Below, piece by piece: positions 8,819 through 18,269 of a stretch of DNA of 64,000 nucleotides. The position numbers and the translations under genes were made by a program. The stretch is from an uncultured Oscillospiraceae bacterium. Lineage in GTDB: Bacteria; Bacillota; Clostridia; Oscillospirales; Ruminococcaceae. Under the pieces are notes generated by a model. The model was given only the letters and a program-made list of their open reading frames with translations. It was not told the origin of the DNA and searched no databases. The stretch is taken from NCBI GenBank assembly GCA_900548355.1, contig URKR01000001.1, positions 124,001 through 188,000 of the forward strand. The letters run 5' to 3'. Numbering within the stretch: the stretch's first letter is position 1; each line of letters opens with the position of its first letter.

Positions 8819-9391
8819 ATGAAAGGTGAAAAATACCTGTTTGTTGTTTCCGGGCCTTCGGGTACGGGCAAGGATACCGTGGTGGCCAGGCTGCTGTCTG
8901 ACCACAAGGAGGTCAAAAAGACTATTTCTGCCACAACCCGTTCCATGCGTGAAGGGGAAGTGGATGGCGTGAGTTACCACTTCCTGACCAAGGAACAGTT
9001 CAAACAATCGCTGGACGCCGGCGGCATTGTAGAATATACCTGCTATTGTGATAACTACTACGGAACCCTGCGTTCCGAAGTGGAACGCCGCATGCAGGCC
9101 AAGCAGCCGGTGATTCTGGTGATCGAAGTGGAAGGGGCCGGGAATATCAAAAAGCTCTATCCGGGTTCTACCACGATCTTTGTGCTGCCGCCCGATATGC
9201 AGGAGCTTGAACGCCGCCTTCGCTGCCGCGGCAGTGAAGATGAAGAGACGATCCAGAAGCGCCTGCGCCGGGCTGAAACGGAAATCGCCCGCTCGGCCGA
9301 TTATGATGAGCATGTCGTCAACGACGTGGTCGAGACCTGCTCGGACAAAATCTTCTCCATCATTCAAAACCGGTTGGCCCAGCCGGAGTAA
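8819..9391 (+). CDS. gmk: Guanylate kinase
   Basis: Phosphorylates GMP to GDP with ATP. P-loop SGPSGTGKDTV near residue 11, the GMP-binding segment TTRSMREGEVDGVSYHF, then EYTCYCDNYYGT and the lid/adenine region. About 190 residues, standard. ATG 8819 is favoured because a GGGGG run ends 12 bases upstream; ATG 8807 would begin immediately at that run and adds four residues. In many Firmicutes rpoZ follows gmk; here priA follows directly. Confidence 0.94.
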   Translation: MKGEKYLFVVSGPSGTGKDTVVARLLSDHKEVKKTISATTRSMREGEVDGVSYHFLTKEQFKQSLDAGGIVEYTCYCDNYYGTLRSEVERRMQAKQPVILVIEVEGAGNIKKLYPGSTTIFVLPPDMQELERRLRCRGSEDEETIQKRLRRAETEIARSADYDEHVVNDVVETCSDKIFSIIQNRLAQPE

Positions 9392-9421
9392 ACAACAGGC
9401 AGAGAGGAGGCGCGGCAGCGC

Positions 9422-11677
9422 TTGCCCATAATTGCTAAGGTGGCGGTAAACGATGCCACCATCCACTTTGACAAGCTTTACTCCTATTTAGTGCCGGACA
9501 GCCTTGTTCAGGGGGTGCGGCCGGGCGGTATCGTGCTGGTACCGTTTGGCCGCGGCGACAAACCGCGCATGGCGGTGGTGCTTGCCGTGCAGAACGGCGC
9601 CGCAGATCCGCGGCTGAAAACGATTCTTGCCGCTGCGCCCGAGGATGCCCACCTGACTCCATCGCTGTTGGAACTTGTCCACTTTCTGCGCGACCGGTAT
9701 TTCTGTACCTGGTATGAAGCGGTCAAAGCAATTATTCCGTATGGCGCGCAGTACCAGCCTGGTGTGCGGGACGGCAAACCCGCCGTTATCAGCCGGCTGA
9801 CCCGCCCGGTGGAGCGGGTATATACCCTCGTCGGTGATCTGCCCGAAAAGCCCAAGCCAGGGCCGCGCCAGCAGGCCGCGGTGGCGCTGCTGCGCGAGAG
9901 CCCCTGCACCCAGCGGGAACTCGAAGAGCAGGGCATTTCCCGCGCCACGTTGGATGGCCTTTGCCGCAAAGGGGTACTGCGGGCGGTGGAACGCTATAAG
10001 GCACTGGATCTTTTCGCCGATATCCCATTTGACCCGCGCCCGGTCGCGCTGTCCGCGTCTCAGCAGGCAGCCTATGATGCGCTGGCGGCAGATCTGGAGG
10101 CCGACGAAGCCCGGGCTGCGCTGCTGTTCGGCGTGACCGGCAGCGGCAAGACCCTTGTTTTCCTCAAACTGATTGAGCGCACGCTGGCGCTGGGCCGCCG
10201 CGCCCTTGTACTGGTGCCCGAGATCGGGTTAACCCCGCAGATGATCCGGCGGCTTAAGGCAATGTTCGGCAGCCGGCTGGCTGTGCAGCACAGCGCGCTC
10301 AACAACACAGAGCGTTTGCTGCAATGGCGGATGATCCAGCAGGGCAATGCCGATATTGTTGTGGGCACGCGCAGCGCAATCTTCGCCCCGCTTGAAAATA
10401 TCGGCCTCATCATTCTGGATGAGGAGCAGGAGCACACCTACCAGAGCGAATCCTCCCCGCGCTATTCTGCGCATGAGGTGGCGCGCAAGCGGGCAGCGTC
10501 CGAAAAGGCGCTGCTGGTTTTTGCATCGGCCACGCCGCGTATCGAAACTTGCTTTGCGGCTAAAGCAGGGCGTATGCGGTTGGTTACGCTGACCGAGCGA
10601 TACGGCGGACGCCCGCTGCCCACCGTTGAGTTTGCCGATATGCGTGCCGAACTCACGGCCGGCAACCCGCGGGAAGTCAGCGCCCGGTTGGCGGAGGAAC
10701 TGCAACAAAACCTTGCGCGTAAGGAACAGAGTATCCTGTTGCTTAACCGTCGCGGCTACAACACGGTGGCGATGTGCGCGGATTGCGGAGAGGTGCTAAA
10801 ATGTCCAAACTGCAGCGTACCGCTCGTCTACCACAAGAACCGGCAGGCGCTGCTCTGCCATCATTGCGGGCACCAGCTCCGCCCGGCGCCTGCACGCTGC
10901 CCACAGTGCGGCGGCAAGCTTGTTTATAGCGGCTTCGGCACCCAGCGGGTGGAAGAAGAACTTCAAAACTTGCTGCCAACGGCGCGCATTTTGCGGATGG
11001 ACCAGGATTCCACCATGCAAAAAAACGCCCATGAGCGAATGCTTAGCCGGTTTGCCCGCCAAGAATATGATATTCTGCTCGGTACCCAGATGGTGGCCAA
11101 GGGGCTGGATTTTGAAAAGGTCACGCTTGTCGGGGTGCTGGGGATTGACTCCATGCTGTTTGGCCAGGGGTTTCGCGCTTATGAAAGTGTGTTCAGCCTG
11201 ATTACCCAGGTTGTTGGCCGCGGCGGGCGCGCTGCGCTGCCGGGCCGGGCAGTGATCCAGACTGCCGTGCCGGAGCACCCGGTACTGGGAATGGCCGCAC
11301 GGCAGGACTACCCGGCTTTTTATGCCGAAGAAATCTCTTTCCGGAAGCTCTGCCTTTACCCGCCGTTTTGCGCTTTCTGTGTGGTTGGTTTCACTGGCGC
11401 GCAGGAAGGGGCTGTCTTCACGGCGGCCCACCGTTTTGGGCAGATCCTCGCCGATCTGGCACGCCGACACACCGAAATCCCGCTTCGGGTACTGGGCCCG
11501 GCTCCGATGCATATCACGATGCTCAGCGGGAAATATCGCTACAAACTAACCTTAAAGTGCCGCAATGATGCGCCGTTCCGCGCCTTGATGCGCGCGGCGC
11601 TTGATGCTTATGCCGAAGAAAAGCTCCCGGCCAAGGCAACATTGGCGCTCGATTTCAATTCGGACGGGGATATGTAA
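9422..11677 (+). CDS. priA: Primosomal protein N' (replication restart helicase PriA)
   Basis: 751-residue superfamily 2 helicase that reloads the replisome at stalled forks. N-terminal DNA-binding domain (AKVAVNDATIHFDKLYSY), Walker A GVTGSGKT, DEEQ box in LDEEQEHTYQ, a zinc-binding insert with paired cysteines (CADCG, CPNC, CHHCG, CPQCGG), and motif V/VI region GTQMVAKGLDFEKVTLVGV and QVVGRGGRAALPG. TTG 9422 is the start; AGGAGG at 9405-9410 lies 11 bases upstream. coaBC, often between gmk and priA, is absent. Confidence 0.96.
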   Translation: MPIIAKVAVNDATIHFDKLYSYLVPDSLVQGVRPGGIVLVPFGRGDKPRMAVVLAVQNGAADPRLKTILAAAPEDAHLTPSLLELVHFLRDRYFCTWYEAVKAIIPYGAQYQPGVRDGKPAVISRLTRPVERVYTLVGDLPEKPKPGPRQQAAVALLRESPCTQRELEEQGISRATLDGLCRKGVLRAVERYKALDLFADIPFDPRPVALSASQQAAYDALAADLEADEARAALLFGVTGSGKTLVFLKLIERTLALGRRALVLVPEIGLTPQMIRRLKAMFGSRLAVQHSALNNTERLLQWRMIQQGNADIVVGTRSAIFAPLENIGLIILDEEQEHTYQSESSPRYSAHEVARKRAASEKALLVFASATPRIETCFAAKAGRMRLVTLTERYGGRPLPTVEFADMRAELTAGNPREVSARLAEELQQNLARKEQSILLLNRRGYNTVAMCADCGEVLKCPNCSVPLVYHKNRQALLCHHCGHQLRPAPARCPQCGGKLVYSGFGTQRVEEELQNLLPTARILRMDQDSTMQKNAHERMLSRFARQEYDILLGTQMVAKGLDFEKVTLVGVLGIDSMLFGQGFRAYESVFSLITQVVGRGGRAALPGRAVIQTAVPEHPVLGMAARQDYPAFYAEEISFRKLCLYPPFCAFCVVGFTGAQEGAVFTAAHRFGQILADLARRHTEIPLRVLGPAPMHITMLSGKYRYKLTLKCRNDAPFRALMRAALDAYAEEKLPAKATLALDFNSDGDM

Positions 11678-11713
11678 CCTGCCCGTCCAGCAATATTCAG
11701 GAGGTACTATCAA

Positions 11714-12229
11714 ATGGCTCTTCGCACAATTGTTCAGGACGGCGATCCGATCCTGAAAAAAGTTTGCCGCCCGGTTGTCAAGTTTGACGATCGATTGGGC
11801 GTACTGCTCGACGATATGAAGGAAACCCTGCTCGACGCCAACGGCCTTGGCCTGGCCGGCCCGCAGGTTGGCATGATGCGCCGGCTTTTCATCTGCCTGG
11901 ATGACCGGGATATGCCTGAAAATCCGCCGGCTGATTATGAATACAAGTTTATCGAATTCATCAACCCCGAAATCCTTGAACTCGGCGAGGAAAAGGTGGA
12001 ACTGTATGAGGGCTGTCTCTCGTTCCCGGGGCATAACGGCGCCATCGCGCGTTCCAAACATGTCAAGGTGAAGGCCCAGGACCGCCACGGTGAGTGGTTT
12101 GAAATGGAAGCCGATGACATGCTCGCCCGCTGCATCCAGCATGAAAATAACCATCTGGACGGCATCACAATCATGGACTTGGCCACCCATTTCTATGAGG
12201 ATGATTACCCCGAGGGAGAGGAAGACTGA
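11714..12229 (+). CDS. def: Peptide deformylase
   Basis: Removes the N-formyl group from nascent proteins. All three motifs are present: GLAGPQVG, EGCLSFPG (Cys ligand) and QHENNHLDG (HExxH ligands and catalytic Glu). 171 residues. AGGAGG precedes ATG 11714. Its stop overlaps the fmt start by one base, the usual def-fmt pairing. Confidence 0.96.
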   Translation: MALRTIVQDGDPILKKVCRPVVKFDDRLGVLLDDMKETLLDANGLGLAGPQVGMMRRLFICLDDRDMPENPPADYEYKFIEFINPEILELGEEKVELYEGCLSFPGHNGAIARSKHVKVKAQDRHGEWFEMEADDMLARCIQHENNHLDGITIMDLATHFYEDDYPEGEED

Positions 12230-13149
12230 TGCGCATCCTGTTTATGGGCACGCCGGATATTGCAGCGGCCAGCCTCCAGGCACTGCTGGATGCCGGTCAC
12301 ACGATTGTGGGTGTGTTTACCCGGGCAGATAAGCCGGTAGGCCGCAAACAAATACTGACTGCGCCGCCCGTTAAGCAGCTGGCAGTACGGTACGGCATCC
12401 CGGTCTACCAGCCGGCCACACTGCGGGATGGCAAGGCAGAGGAAATTTTCCGCAGCCTTGCGCCCGATCTTGTTGTGGTTGTGGCATACGGCCGGATTCT
12501 GCCGGCGGCGCTTCTGCACATTGCGCCGCTCGGCTGCATCAACCTGCACGTCTCGCTGCTGCCAAAATACCGCGGTTCCGCGCCGATCCAGTGGGCCGTA
12601 CTGCACGGCGATGCCGAGACCGGCGTTACCATCATGCAGATGGATGAAGGGTGCGACACCGGTGATATCCTGCTGGTGGAGCGGGTACCGATCGGCCCTG
12701 AAACGACAAGCGGCGAACTGTTTGATGAGGTCAGCGCAATCGGTGCGAAAACCCTTGTGAAAGCGATCGACGGGCTTGCGGCTGGCAGGTTAACCCCTGT
12801 CAAGCAGGACGAAACCCGGGCCACCAAGGCCCCGCCTTTGACCAAGGAGCTGGCGCGGTTTGGTTTTGATGAATCGGCTACCCATCTGCATAACTGGGTG
12901 CGCGGTATGAATCCCTGGCCTGTGGCCTATTTTGAATACGGCGGCAAAAAGATCAAGGTGCTCACAAGCCGCATAGCTGATAACACCGGCCATGCGGCCC
13001 CCGGTACCGTTCTGGCGCTCAAGCCGCTGACGGTTGCATGTTCCGAAGGAGCCTTGCAGCTGCTGCATATCACGCCGGAGGGCGGCAAACCGATGGAAGG
13101 CACGGCATGGGCCGCTGGCCGACGGTTGCGCGTGGGGGACCGCCTGTGA
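12229..13149 (+). CDS. fmt: Methionyl-tRNA formyltransferase
   Basis: Formylates initiator Met-tRNA using 10-formyl-tetrahydrofolate. N-terminal MRILFMGTPDIAAASLQALL, catalytic region INLHVSLLPKYRGSAPIQWAVLHGDAETGVTIMQMDEGCDTGDIL, and a C-terminal OB-type domain (NWVRGMNPWPVAYFEYGGKKIKVL). 306 residues, standard length. Coupled with def upstream and rsmB downstream by short overlaps. Confidence 0.96.
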   Translation: MRILFMGTPDIAAASLQALLDAGHTIVGVFTRADKPVGRKQILTAPPVKQLAVRYGIPVYQPATLRDGKAEEIFRSLAPDLVVVVAYGRILPAALLHIAPLGCINLHVSLLPKYRGSAPIQWAVLHGDAETGVTIMQMDEGCDTGDILLVERVPIGPETTSGELFDEVSAIGAKTLVKAIDGLAAGRLTPVKQDETRATKAPPLTKELARFGFDESATHLHNWVRGMNPWPVAYFEYGGKKIKVLTSRIADNTGHAAPGTVLALKPLTVACSEGALQLLHITPEGGKPMEGTAWAAGRRLRVGDRL

Positions 13150-14477
13150 CCGCGCGTTACCTGGCCGTAGAAGCGCTTGCACGCCAGGAACAGGCCGGAT
13201 ACTCGAACCTTGTGCTGGATGCCGAACTGCGCCGCTGCCGTCCGCCTTTGCCGGCGCGGGAGTCTGCGTTTGCGACCCGCATTTTTTATACGGTGCTTGA
13301 ACGCCGCAACCTGCTGGATTGGGTGCTCAACCGTTTCCTGCGCCGGCCCGTTGATCGCCTCGATCCTCCAGTGCGGGCCATCCTGCGTGCCGGGCTGGCC
13401 CAGGCTCGGTATATGGCGGTTCCGCTGCCGGCGGCGGTAAACGAGTCGGTCAAGCTGGCGCGCGCGTTCGGCAAAACCAGCGCGGCCGGCATGGTCAACG
13501 CGGTGCTGCGCCGGGCCGCCGGATTTGCCGCAACGCCGGAGGATTTTCCTGCGCTGCAAGATCGTCTTGTGCATTATTACAGCCTTGGGCCGGCAGTGGC
13601 GGCGCTGCTGTTGCAGCAGTATGGGGAGGAAGCCGAAGCGATGGCCGCGGCGTTCTGGGTTCCGCAACCAACCTGGGTTCGGGTCAATACGCTGCGCACA
13701 ACAGACGATGCGTTGACCCGGCAGCTGGAAGACGAAGGCTGTCATGTACAACCCGGCCCCTGGCCCGGCTGCCTGCGGGTTGAATTTCCGGCTTCCCCGG
13801 CATCGACCAAAGCCTTCCGGGAGGGTCTTTTCCATGTGCAGGGGCTGACAAGCCAGCTGGCGGCAGAAAGCGTTGCGGCACGCCCTGGTATGAAAGTTCT
13901 GGACCTGTGTGCTGCGCCGGGGGGCAAAACCCTGACCATGGCCCAGGCCATGGAGAACACCGGCACCTTGCTGGCCGGTGAAGCTGTCGCCGCTCGGCTG
14001 CCTCTTTTACAGAAAGCGCTTGTTCGCTGCGGTGTACAATGTGCCCAAGCTGTTTTGGCCGATGCCGCCCAACCCAACCCTGAGTTTGCCGCCGCCTTTG
14101 ACCGGGTGCTCTGCGATGTGCCCTGTTCCGGGCTCGGCGTAATCGGCAAAAAACCGGATATCCGGTATAAAGATATTTCCGGGCTGGAGGAACTCTGCGC
14201 TCTGCAGCGCAGGATTCTTGAAAACGGCGCCGGTATGTTGCGGCCGGGCGGCCGTTTGGTCTATTCGACCTGCACAGTCAACCGGGAGGAAAACGAAGCG
14301 GTTGTGGCCGATTTCCTGCAAGCGCATCCGGCTGTTAAACTGGTGCCACCGCCGCGTGCACTGCCCGGTGCGCGGGATACCGGCGCCGGTACGCTTTACC
14401 TGCCACACTGCAGTGGCACCGATGGCTTCTTCATTGCGGTGATGGTGAGGGCAGAGGGCGAAGCTGCGCTGATTTAA
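13146..14477 (+). CDS. rsmB: 16S rRNA (cytosine-967-C5)-methyltransferase
   Basis: 443 residues. N-terminal NusB-like domain (ARYLAVEALARQEQAGYSN), then an SAM-dependent methyltransferase with DLCAAPGGKTLTMAQ, the catalytic PCSGLGVIGKKPDIRYK and the second Cys in YSTCTVNREENE. GTG 13146 overlaps the fmt stop by four bases (GTGA); the open frame extends upstream inside fmt but that part has no family sequence. Confidence 0.93.
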   Translation: MTARYLAVEALARQEQAGYSNLVLDAELRRCRPPLPARESAFATRIFYTVLERRNLLDWVLNRFLRRPVDRLDPPVRAILRAGLAQARYMAVPLPAAVNESVKLARAFGKTSAAGMVNAVLRRAAGFAATPEDFPALQDRLVHYYSLGPAVAALLLQQYGEEAEAMAAAFWVPQPTWVRVNTLRTTDDALTRQLEDEGCHVQPGPWPGCLRVEFPASPASTKAFREGLFHVQGLTSQLAAESVAARPGMKVLDLCAAPGGKTLTMAQAMENTGTLLAGEAVAARLPLLQKALVRCGVQCAQAVLADAAQPNPEFAAAFDRVLCDVPCSGLGVIGKKPDIRYKDISGLEELCALQRRILENGAGMLRPGGRLVYSTCTVNREENEAVVADFLQAHPAVKLVPPPRALPGARDTGAGTLYLPHCSGTDGFFIAVMVRAEGEAALI

Positions 14478-14559
14478 CGCAAATTTTACATGTTTTCTTT
14501 ACCAAATTGAAACCCAAATGCCTGTGTTTTGTGGTATAGTTAAAAGAGGTGAAACCAGA

Positions 14560-15639
14560 ATGGAAGATAAGCGGATATGTCTGAGCGACCTGCCGCTGCC
14601 ACGCCTGACAGAGTATATGAAAGAATTGGGGCAGCCGGCATTTCGGGCCAAACAAATATTCAGCTGGATTCACCGCAAACTGGTGACGGATTTTTCAGCC
14701 ATGACGGATCAGCCAAAGGCCCTGCTGCAAACCTTTGCAGAGAATTGTACACTGGCCGCTCCGACCATTCGCCGCCGCCAGCAATCGAAAGACGGCACTG
14801 TCAAATATCTGCTGGAACTGGCTGACGGTAACTGCATTGAAACCGTACTCATGCGGTACCACTATGGAAATACGGTTTGCGTATCCACCCAGGTGGGCTG
14901 TGCAATGGGGTGCCGCTTCTGTGCTTCTACCCAGGCCGGGCGGGTGCGGGACCTGACCCCGGGTGAAATCGCCGCTGAAATTTATACCGCGCAGAAAGAC
15001 ACTGGCGAACGGGTTTCGCATGTGGTGCTGATGGGAATTGGCGAGCCGCTGCACAATTTTGATAACGTGATGGATTTTTTGACCCTCATCACCTGTCCGG
15101 AAGGACTCAATATTGGTATGCGCAACATCAGCCTTTCGACCTGCGGCCTGGTGCCGAAGATCGACGCGCTGGCCGAACGCAAACTGCAGCTGACCCTTTC
15201 GGTTTCGCTCCACGCGCCGGATAACACGGTGCGCAGCAGTATGATGCCGATCAACGATGCCTACCCGCTTGAAAAGCTGATCCCGGCCTGCCGGCGGTAC
15301 CAAAAAACAACTGGCCGAAGAATCAGCTTTGAGTATTCCATGGTGCGCGGCGTCAATGATTCACCGGAAATGGCCCGCAAACTTGCAGAGCTGATCCGTG
15401 GTATGGGGGCGCATGTCAACCTGATTCCGATCAACCCGGTAGACGGCAGCCCTTATTCTGCAACGGATGCGCGCAATGTTCAGCGTTTCCGGCAAATGCT
15501 GGAGGATCTGGGCGTCAATGCAACGGTGCGCCGCCGCCTCGGCGCAGATATCAGCGCGGCCTGTGGCCAGCTGCGGCGGGAGGATGCCGCCCAACAACAA
15601 GGAAAGGATCTGACCAATGAAGATCGCAGGGCTCACTGA
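14560..15639 (+). CDS. rlmN: Dual-specificity 23S rRNA / tRNA C2-adenine methyltransferase
   Basis: Radical SAM enzyme that methylates A2503 of 23S rRNA and A37 of tRNA. Cluster motif CAMGCRFC around residue 113, catalytic Cys near the C-terminus within RRRLGADISAACGQL, and GIGEPLHNFDNV. 359 residues. ATG 14560 follows AGAGGTGA at 14545-14552. A TATAGT at 14535-14540 could be a -10 box, but no well-spaced -35 is visible. It overlaps the phosphatase gene by 23 bases. Confidence 0.95.
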   Translation: MEDKRICLSDLPLPRLTEYMKELGQPAFRAKQIFSWIHRKLVTDFSAMTDQPKALLQTFAENCTLAAPTIRRRQQSKDGTVKYLLELADGNCIETVLMRYHYGNTVCVSTQVGCAMGCRFCASTQAGRVRDLTPGEIAAEIYTAQKDTGERVSHVVLMGIGEPLHNFDNVMDFLTLITCPEGLNIGMRNISLSTCGLVPKIDALAERKLQLTLSVSLHAPDNTVRSSMMPINDAYPLEKLIPACRRYQKTTGRRISFEYSMVRGVNDSPEMARKLAELIRGMGAHVNLIPINPVDGSPYSATDARNVQRFRQMLEDLGVNATVRRRLGADISAACGQLRREDAAQQQGKDLTNEDRRAH

Positions 15640-16378
15640 CATTGGCAGCTGCCGCCAGGAGAACCAGGACAATTTCTGTGCCAGGCAATTGACCGATGGC
15701 TCGGGATGGGGTGTTGTCTGTGACGGCATGGGCGGCGTGAAAGGCGGGCGGGTCGCTTCCGCCATCGCCACAACCAGCATGTTGCAATACTTCGACCGCC
15801 AACTGCGCACACTGCGCCACGGGGAGGAAAAACAGTTTATCCTGCATGGGTTCGATATCACCAACCGGGCCGTGTATGAAAAGGCGACTTCTGACCCCGA
15901 AATGCTTGGTATGGGGACCACCGGCGTCTGTGCATATGTGTTTGGCAACATGGCGCATGTGGTGCATGCAGGCGATTCGCGTGCGTATTTGTGGCGTGGG
16001 GGGCAGATCCGGCAGCTTACGCGTGATCATTCGATGGTGCAGCAGCTTGTGGACAGCGGCCAGATCACCCGCGAACAGGCTGCCCTGCACCCGCAGAAAA
16101 ACCTGATTACCCGGGCGCTGGGGGTTTCGGCCACCATTGTGCCTGAATACAACCGCTGCGAAGTGCAGACCGGGGATGTGCTGTTGCTGTGCACCGATGG
16201 TTTGACCAATATGGTGCCGGACGAAGAGATCGCCCTGATCTTGCAGGAGACCGCCTTCTTCGACGCGCCGCGCGTCTTGATTGACCGCGCGCTGCGCGGC
16301 GGCGGGCAGGATAACATCACTGTTTTGTTGATGGGCGTGGAAAGCACCGACCAAGTAAGGGAGGATACAAATGGATAA
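15617..16378 (+). CDS. PP2C-type serine/threonine protein phosphatase
   Basis: 253 residues. PPM-family metal-binding motifs: TDIGSCRQENQDNFC, VVCDGMGGVKGG, HAGDSRAYLW, LLLCTDGLTNMV and GGGQDNITVLLM. It is the cognate phosphatase (Stp/PrpC) of the kinase gene that follows with an 8-base overlap, and should reverse its phosphorylation of cell-wall and translation proteins. ATG 15617 has AAGGA upstream. Confidence 0.95.
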   Translation: MKIAGLTDIGSCRQENQDNFCARQLTDGSGWGVVCDGMGGVKGGRVASAIATTSMLQYFDRQLRTLRHGEEKQFILHGFDITNRAVYEKATSDPEMLGMGTTGVCAYVFGNMAHVVHAGDSRAYLWRGGQIRQLTRDHSMVQQLVDSGQITREQAALHPQKNLITRALGVSATIVPEYNRCEVQTGDVLLLCTDGLTNMVPDEEIALILQETAFFDAPRVLIDRALRGGGQDNITVLLMGVESTDQVREDTNG

Positions 16379-18269
16379 CCTGATTGGCAAAAAGTTGGAC
16401 GGTCGTTACCTGATCGAAAGCCTGATCGGGGTGGGCGGCATGGCCAATGTGTACAAGGGCCGGGATATTCGCACCAACAATGCAATCGCCGTGAAGGTTT
16501 TGAAAGAAGAATTCCTTGACAACGAAGAATTGGTGCGCCGCTTCAAGAACGAGTCCAAGGCAATCTCGATCCTGGACCACCCGAATATTGTCAAGGTATA
16601 TGATGTTTCGGTCACGGATCAGCTGCAGTATATCGTCATGGAATATATCGACGGGATCACGCTGAAAGAATATCTCAAACAGCGCGGCGGGGCCTTGACC
16701 TGGAAAGAGGTTATCCACTTTGCAACCCAGGTTCTCAGCGCGCTTGAACATGCCCATTCCAAGGGGATTGTGCACCGCGATGTCAAACCGCAGAACATTA
16801 TGCTACAGGCTGACGGTTCGATCAAGATGATGGACTTTGGCATCGCGCGTTTTTCCCGCGCGCAAAGCCAGACAGTCAGTGACAAGGCAATCGGTTCTGT
16901 GCATTATATCAGCCCGGAACAGGCCAAGGGCGACCACACCGATGCACGCACCGATATTTATTCGGTCGGCGTTATGCTGTATGAGATGCTCTCCGGCCAT
17001 CTGCCGTTCGATGGCAGCGGCACGGTCTCGATTGCGATCATGCAGATTTCCGAAAAGCCGAAACCGCTCGCGCAGGTAGCTCCCAACGTACCGGAAGGCC
17101 TGCGCCAGATCACCGAGAAAGCGATGGAAAAAGACCCCGCTGACCGCTACCAAAGCGCGGCGGAGATGCTTGCGGCGATCCAAGCATTCAAAGAAAACCC
17201 CAGCATCCGATTTGAGTATGAATACAATACCCAGGATGCCCCCGGCAAAACCATCAGCAAGGTTGTCACAAACACAAAATCCGGCGGTACCAAAAGCGGC
17301 ATCAGCACCCAGCAGGCGCGCCGCACCGGCACTATCAGTACAAGGAAGGGCAGCGGCGTGAAAAAATCTGCATCCCGCAAACCGGTCAAGGAAAAGCGTT
17401 TCTCTGTATTGCCGATCTTTTTCGGCATGGCGGTGGCGTTCGTCATCGGATCCGCCATCCTTGTGTATTTGATTTTTACCAACTCCACAAACCCGCTTTT
17501 CTCCAGCCGAGCCAATGTTCAGCTTATCGATTTTGTCGGCCAGACGGAGGATGAGTTTCGCAATTCGGATTATTTCGCGTTGCTGACCCCGGAAATTGAG
17601 TATGAGTACAATTCCAGCTATCCGGAAGGTACAATCTTTCAGCAGTCTCCGGCTGCAGGCCGAACTGTAAAGGAGCGCCAGCGCATCACCCTGAAGGTCA
17701 GCCTTGGCACCGAGATTGTCACGCTGCCTGATGTTGCTGGCTATGATAAGGACACGGCGAAGCAGACGCTCAGCGATCTTGGCGTGTCGGTTACAACCCG
17801 GCGCGAAACCAATGACAGCGTGGCAGAAGGCACCGTGATCCGCACAGACCCGGCCTCGGGTTCCCAGGTGGAGGGCGGGTCTACCGTCATTTTGTATATT
17901 GCACGCCCGACCCGCGTCACCACCACCAGCGTACCGACAGTCGAAGGCTATACCGAAGATACTGCCCGCAGTGCAATCAGCACGGCAAACCTTGTTACGC
18001 ATGTGGTCGAGCAGGCAAGTGATCAGCCGGCCGGCACCGTTATCAGCCAGTCGCCGGCCGGCGGCACGACGGTGGATCTGAACAGCATCGTCGTGATCTA
18101 TGTCTCGACCGGCGTGCCCGAAGTTGTTGCAACGCCGGATCCCTCCACCAGTGCAGGTGGACGCACGACTTGGTGGGATGAGATCCCGGAGGGCAGCGGC
18201 AACTGGGTGGAAGTGTATCTTGGTGACGATGGCCTACGTCACCGTGTAGACAACAACGAGGTTGTTTAA
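16371..18269 (+). CDS. PASTA-domain serine/threonine kinase (PrkC/PknB type)
   Basis: 632-residue membrane kinase. Cytoplasmic kinase domain (about 10-275) with GVGGMANVYKG, VHRDVKPQN and DFGIARF; basic Ser/Thr-rich linker; one transmembrane helix about 343-368 (PIFFGMAVAFVIGSAILVYLIF region); then three extracellular PASTA repeats (about 380-585) with P-xxG-T-V-xxxxP-xxG patterns, and a short Trp-containing tail. PASTA repeats bind muropeptides; in Bacillus PrkC signals spore germination and growth. Neighbours (phosphatase upstream, rsgA downstream) are the conserved order. Confidence 0.95.
   Translation: MDNLIGKKLDGRYLIESLIGVGGMANVYKGRDIRTNNAIAVKVLKEEFLDNEELVRRFKNESKAISILDHPNIVKVYDVSVTDQLQYIVMEYIDGITLKEYLKQRGGALTWKEVIHFATQVLSALEHAHSKGIVHRDVKPQNIMLQADGSIKMMDFGIARFSRAQSQTVSDKAIGSVHYISPEQAKGDHTDARTDIYSVGVMLYEMLSGHLPFDGSGTVSIAIMQISEKPKPLAQVAPNVPEGLRQITEKAMEKDPADRYQSAAEMLAAIQAFKENPSIRFEYEYNTQDAPGKTISKVVTNTKSGGTKSGISTQQARRTGTISTRKGSGVKKSASRKPVKEKRFSVLPIFFGMAVAFVIGSAILVYLIFTNSTNPLFSSRANVQLIDFVGQTEDEFRNSDYFALLTPEIEYEYNSSYPEGTIFQQSPAAGRTVKERQRITLKVSLGTEIVTLPDVAGYDKDTAKQTLSDLGVSVTTRRETNDSVAEGTVIRTDPASGSQVEGGSTVILYIARPTRVTTTSVPTVEGYTEDTARSAISTANLVTHVVEQASDQPAGTVISQSPAGGTTVDLNSIVVIYVSTGVPEVVATPDPSTSAGGRTTWWDEIPEGSGNWVEVYLGDDGLRHRVDNNEVV

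Noticed and set aside
14507..14540. TTGAAA with TATAGT as a separate promoter for rlmN
   Set aside because: The spacer is 22 bases, too long for a normal sigma-A promoter; the -10 alone is weak evidence.
16803..18002. 399-codon minus-strand open frame across the PASTA kinase gene
   Set aside because: Antisense shadow of a clear kinase gene with no ribosome site or homologous motif.
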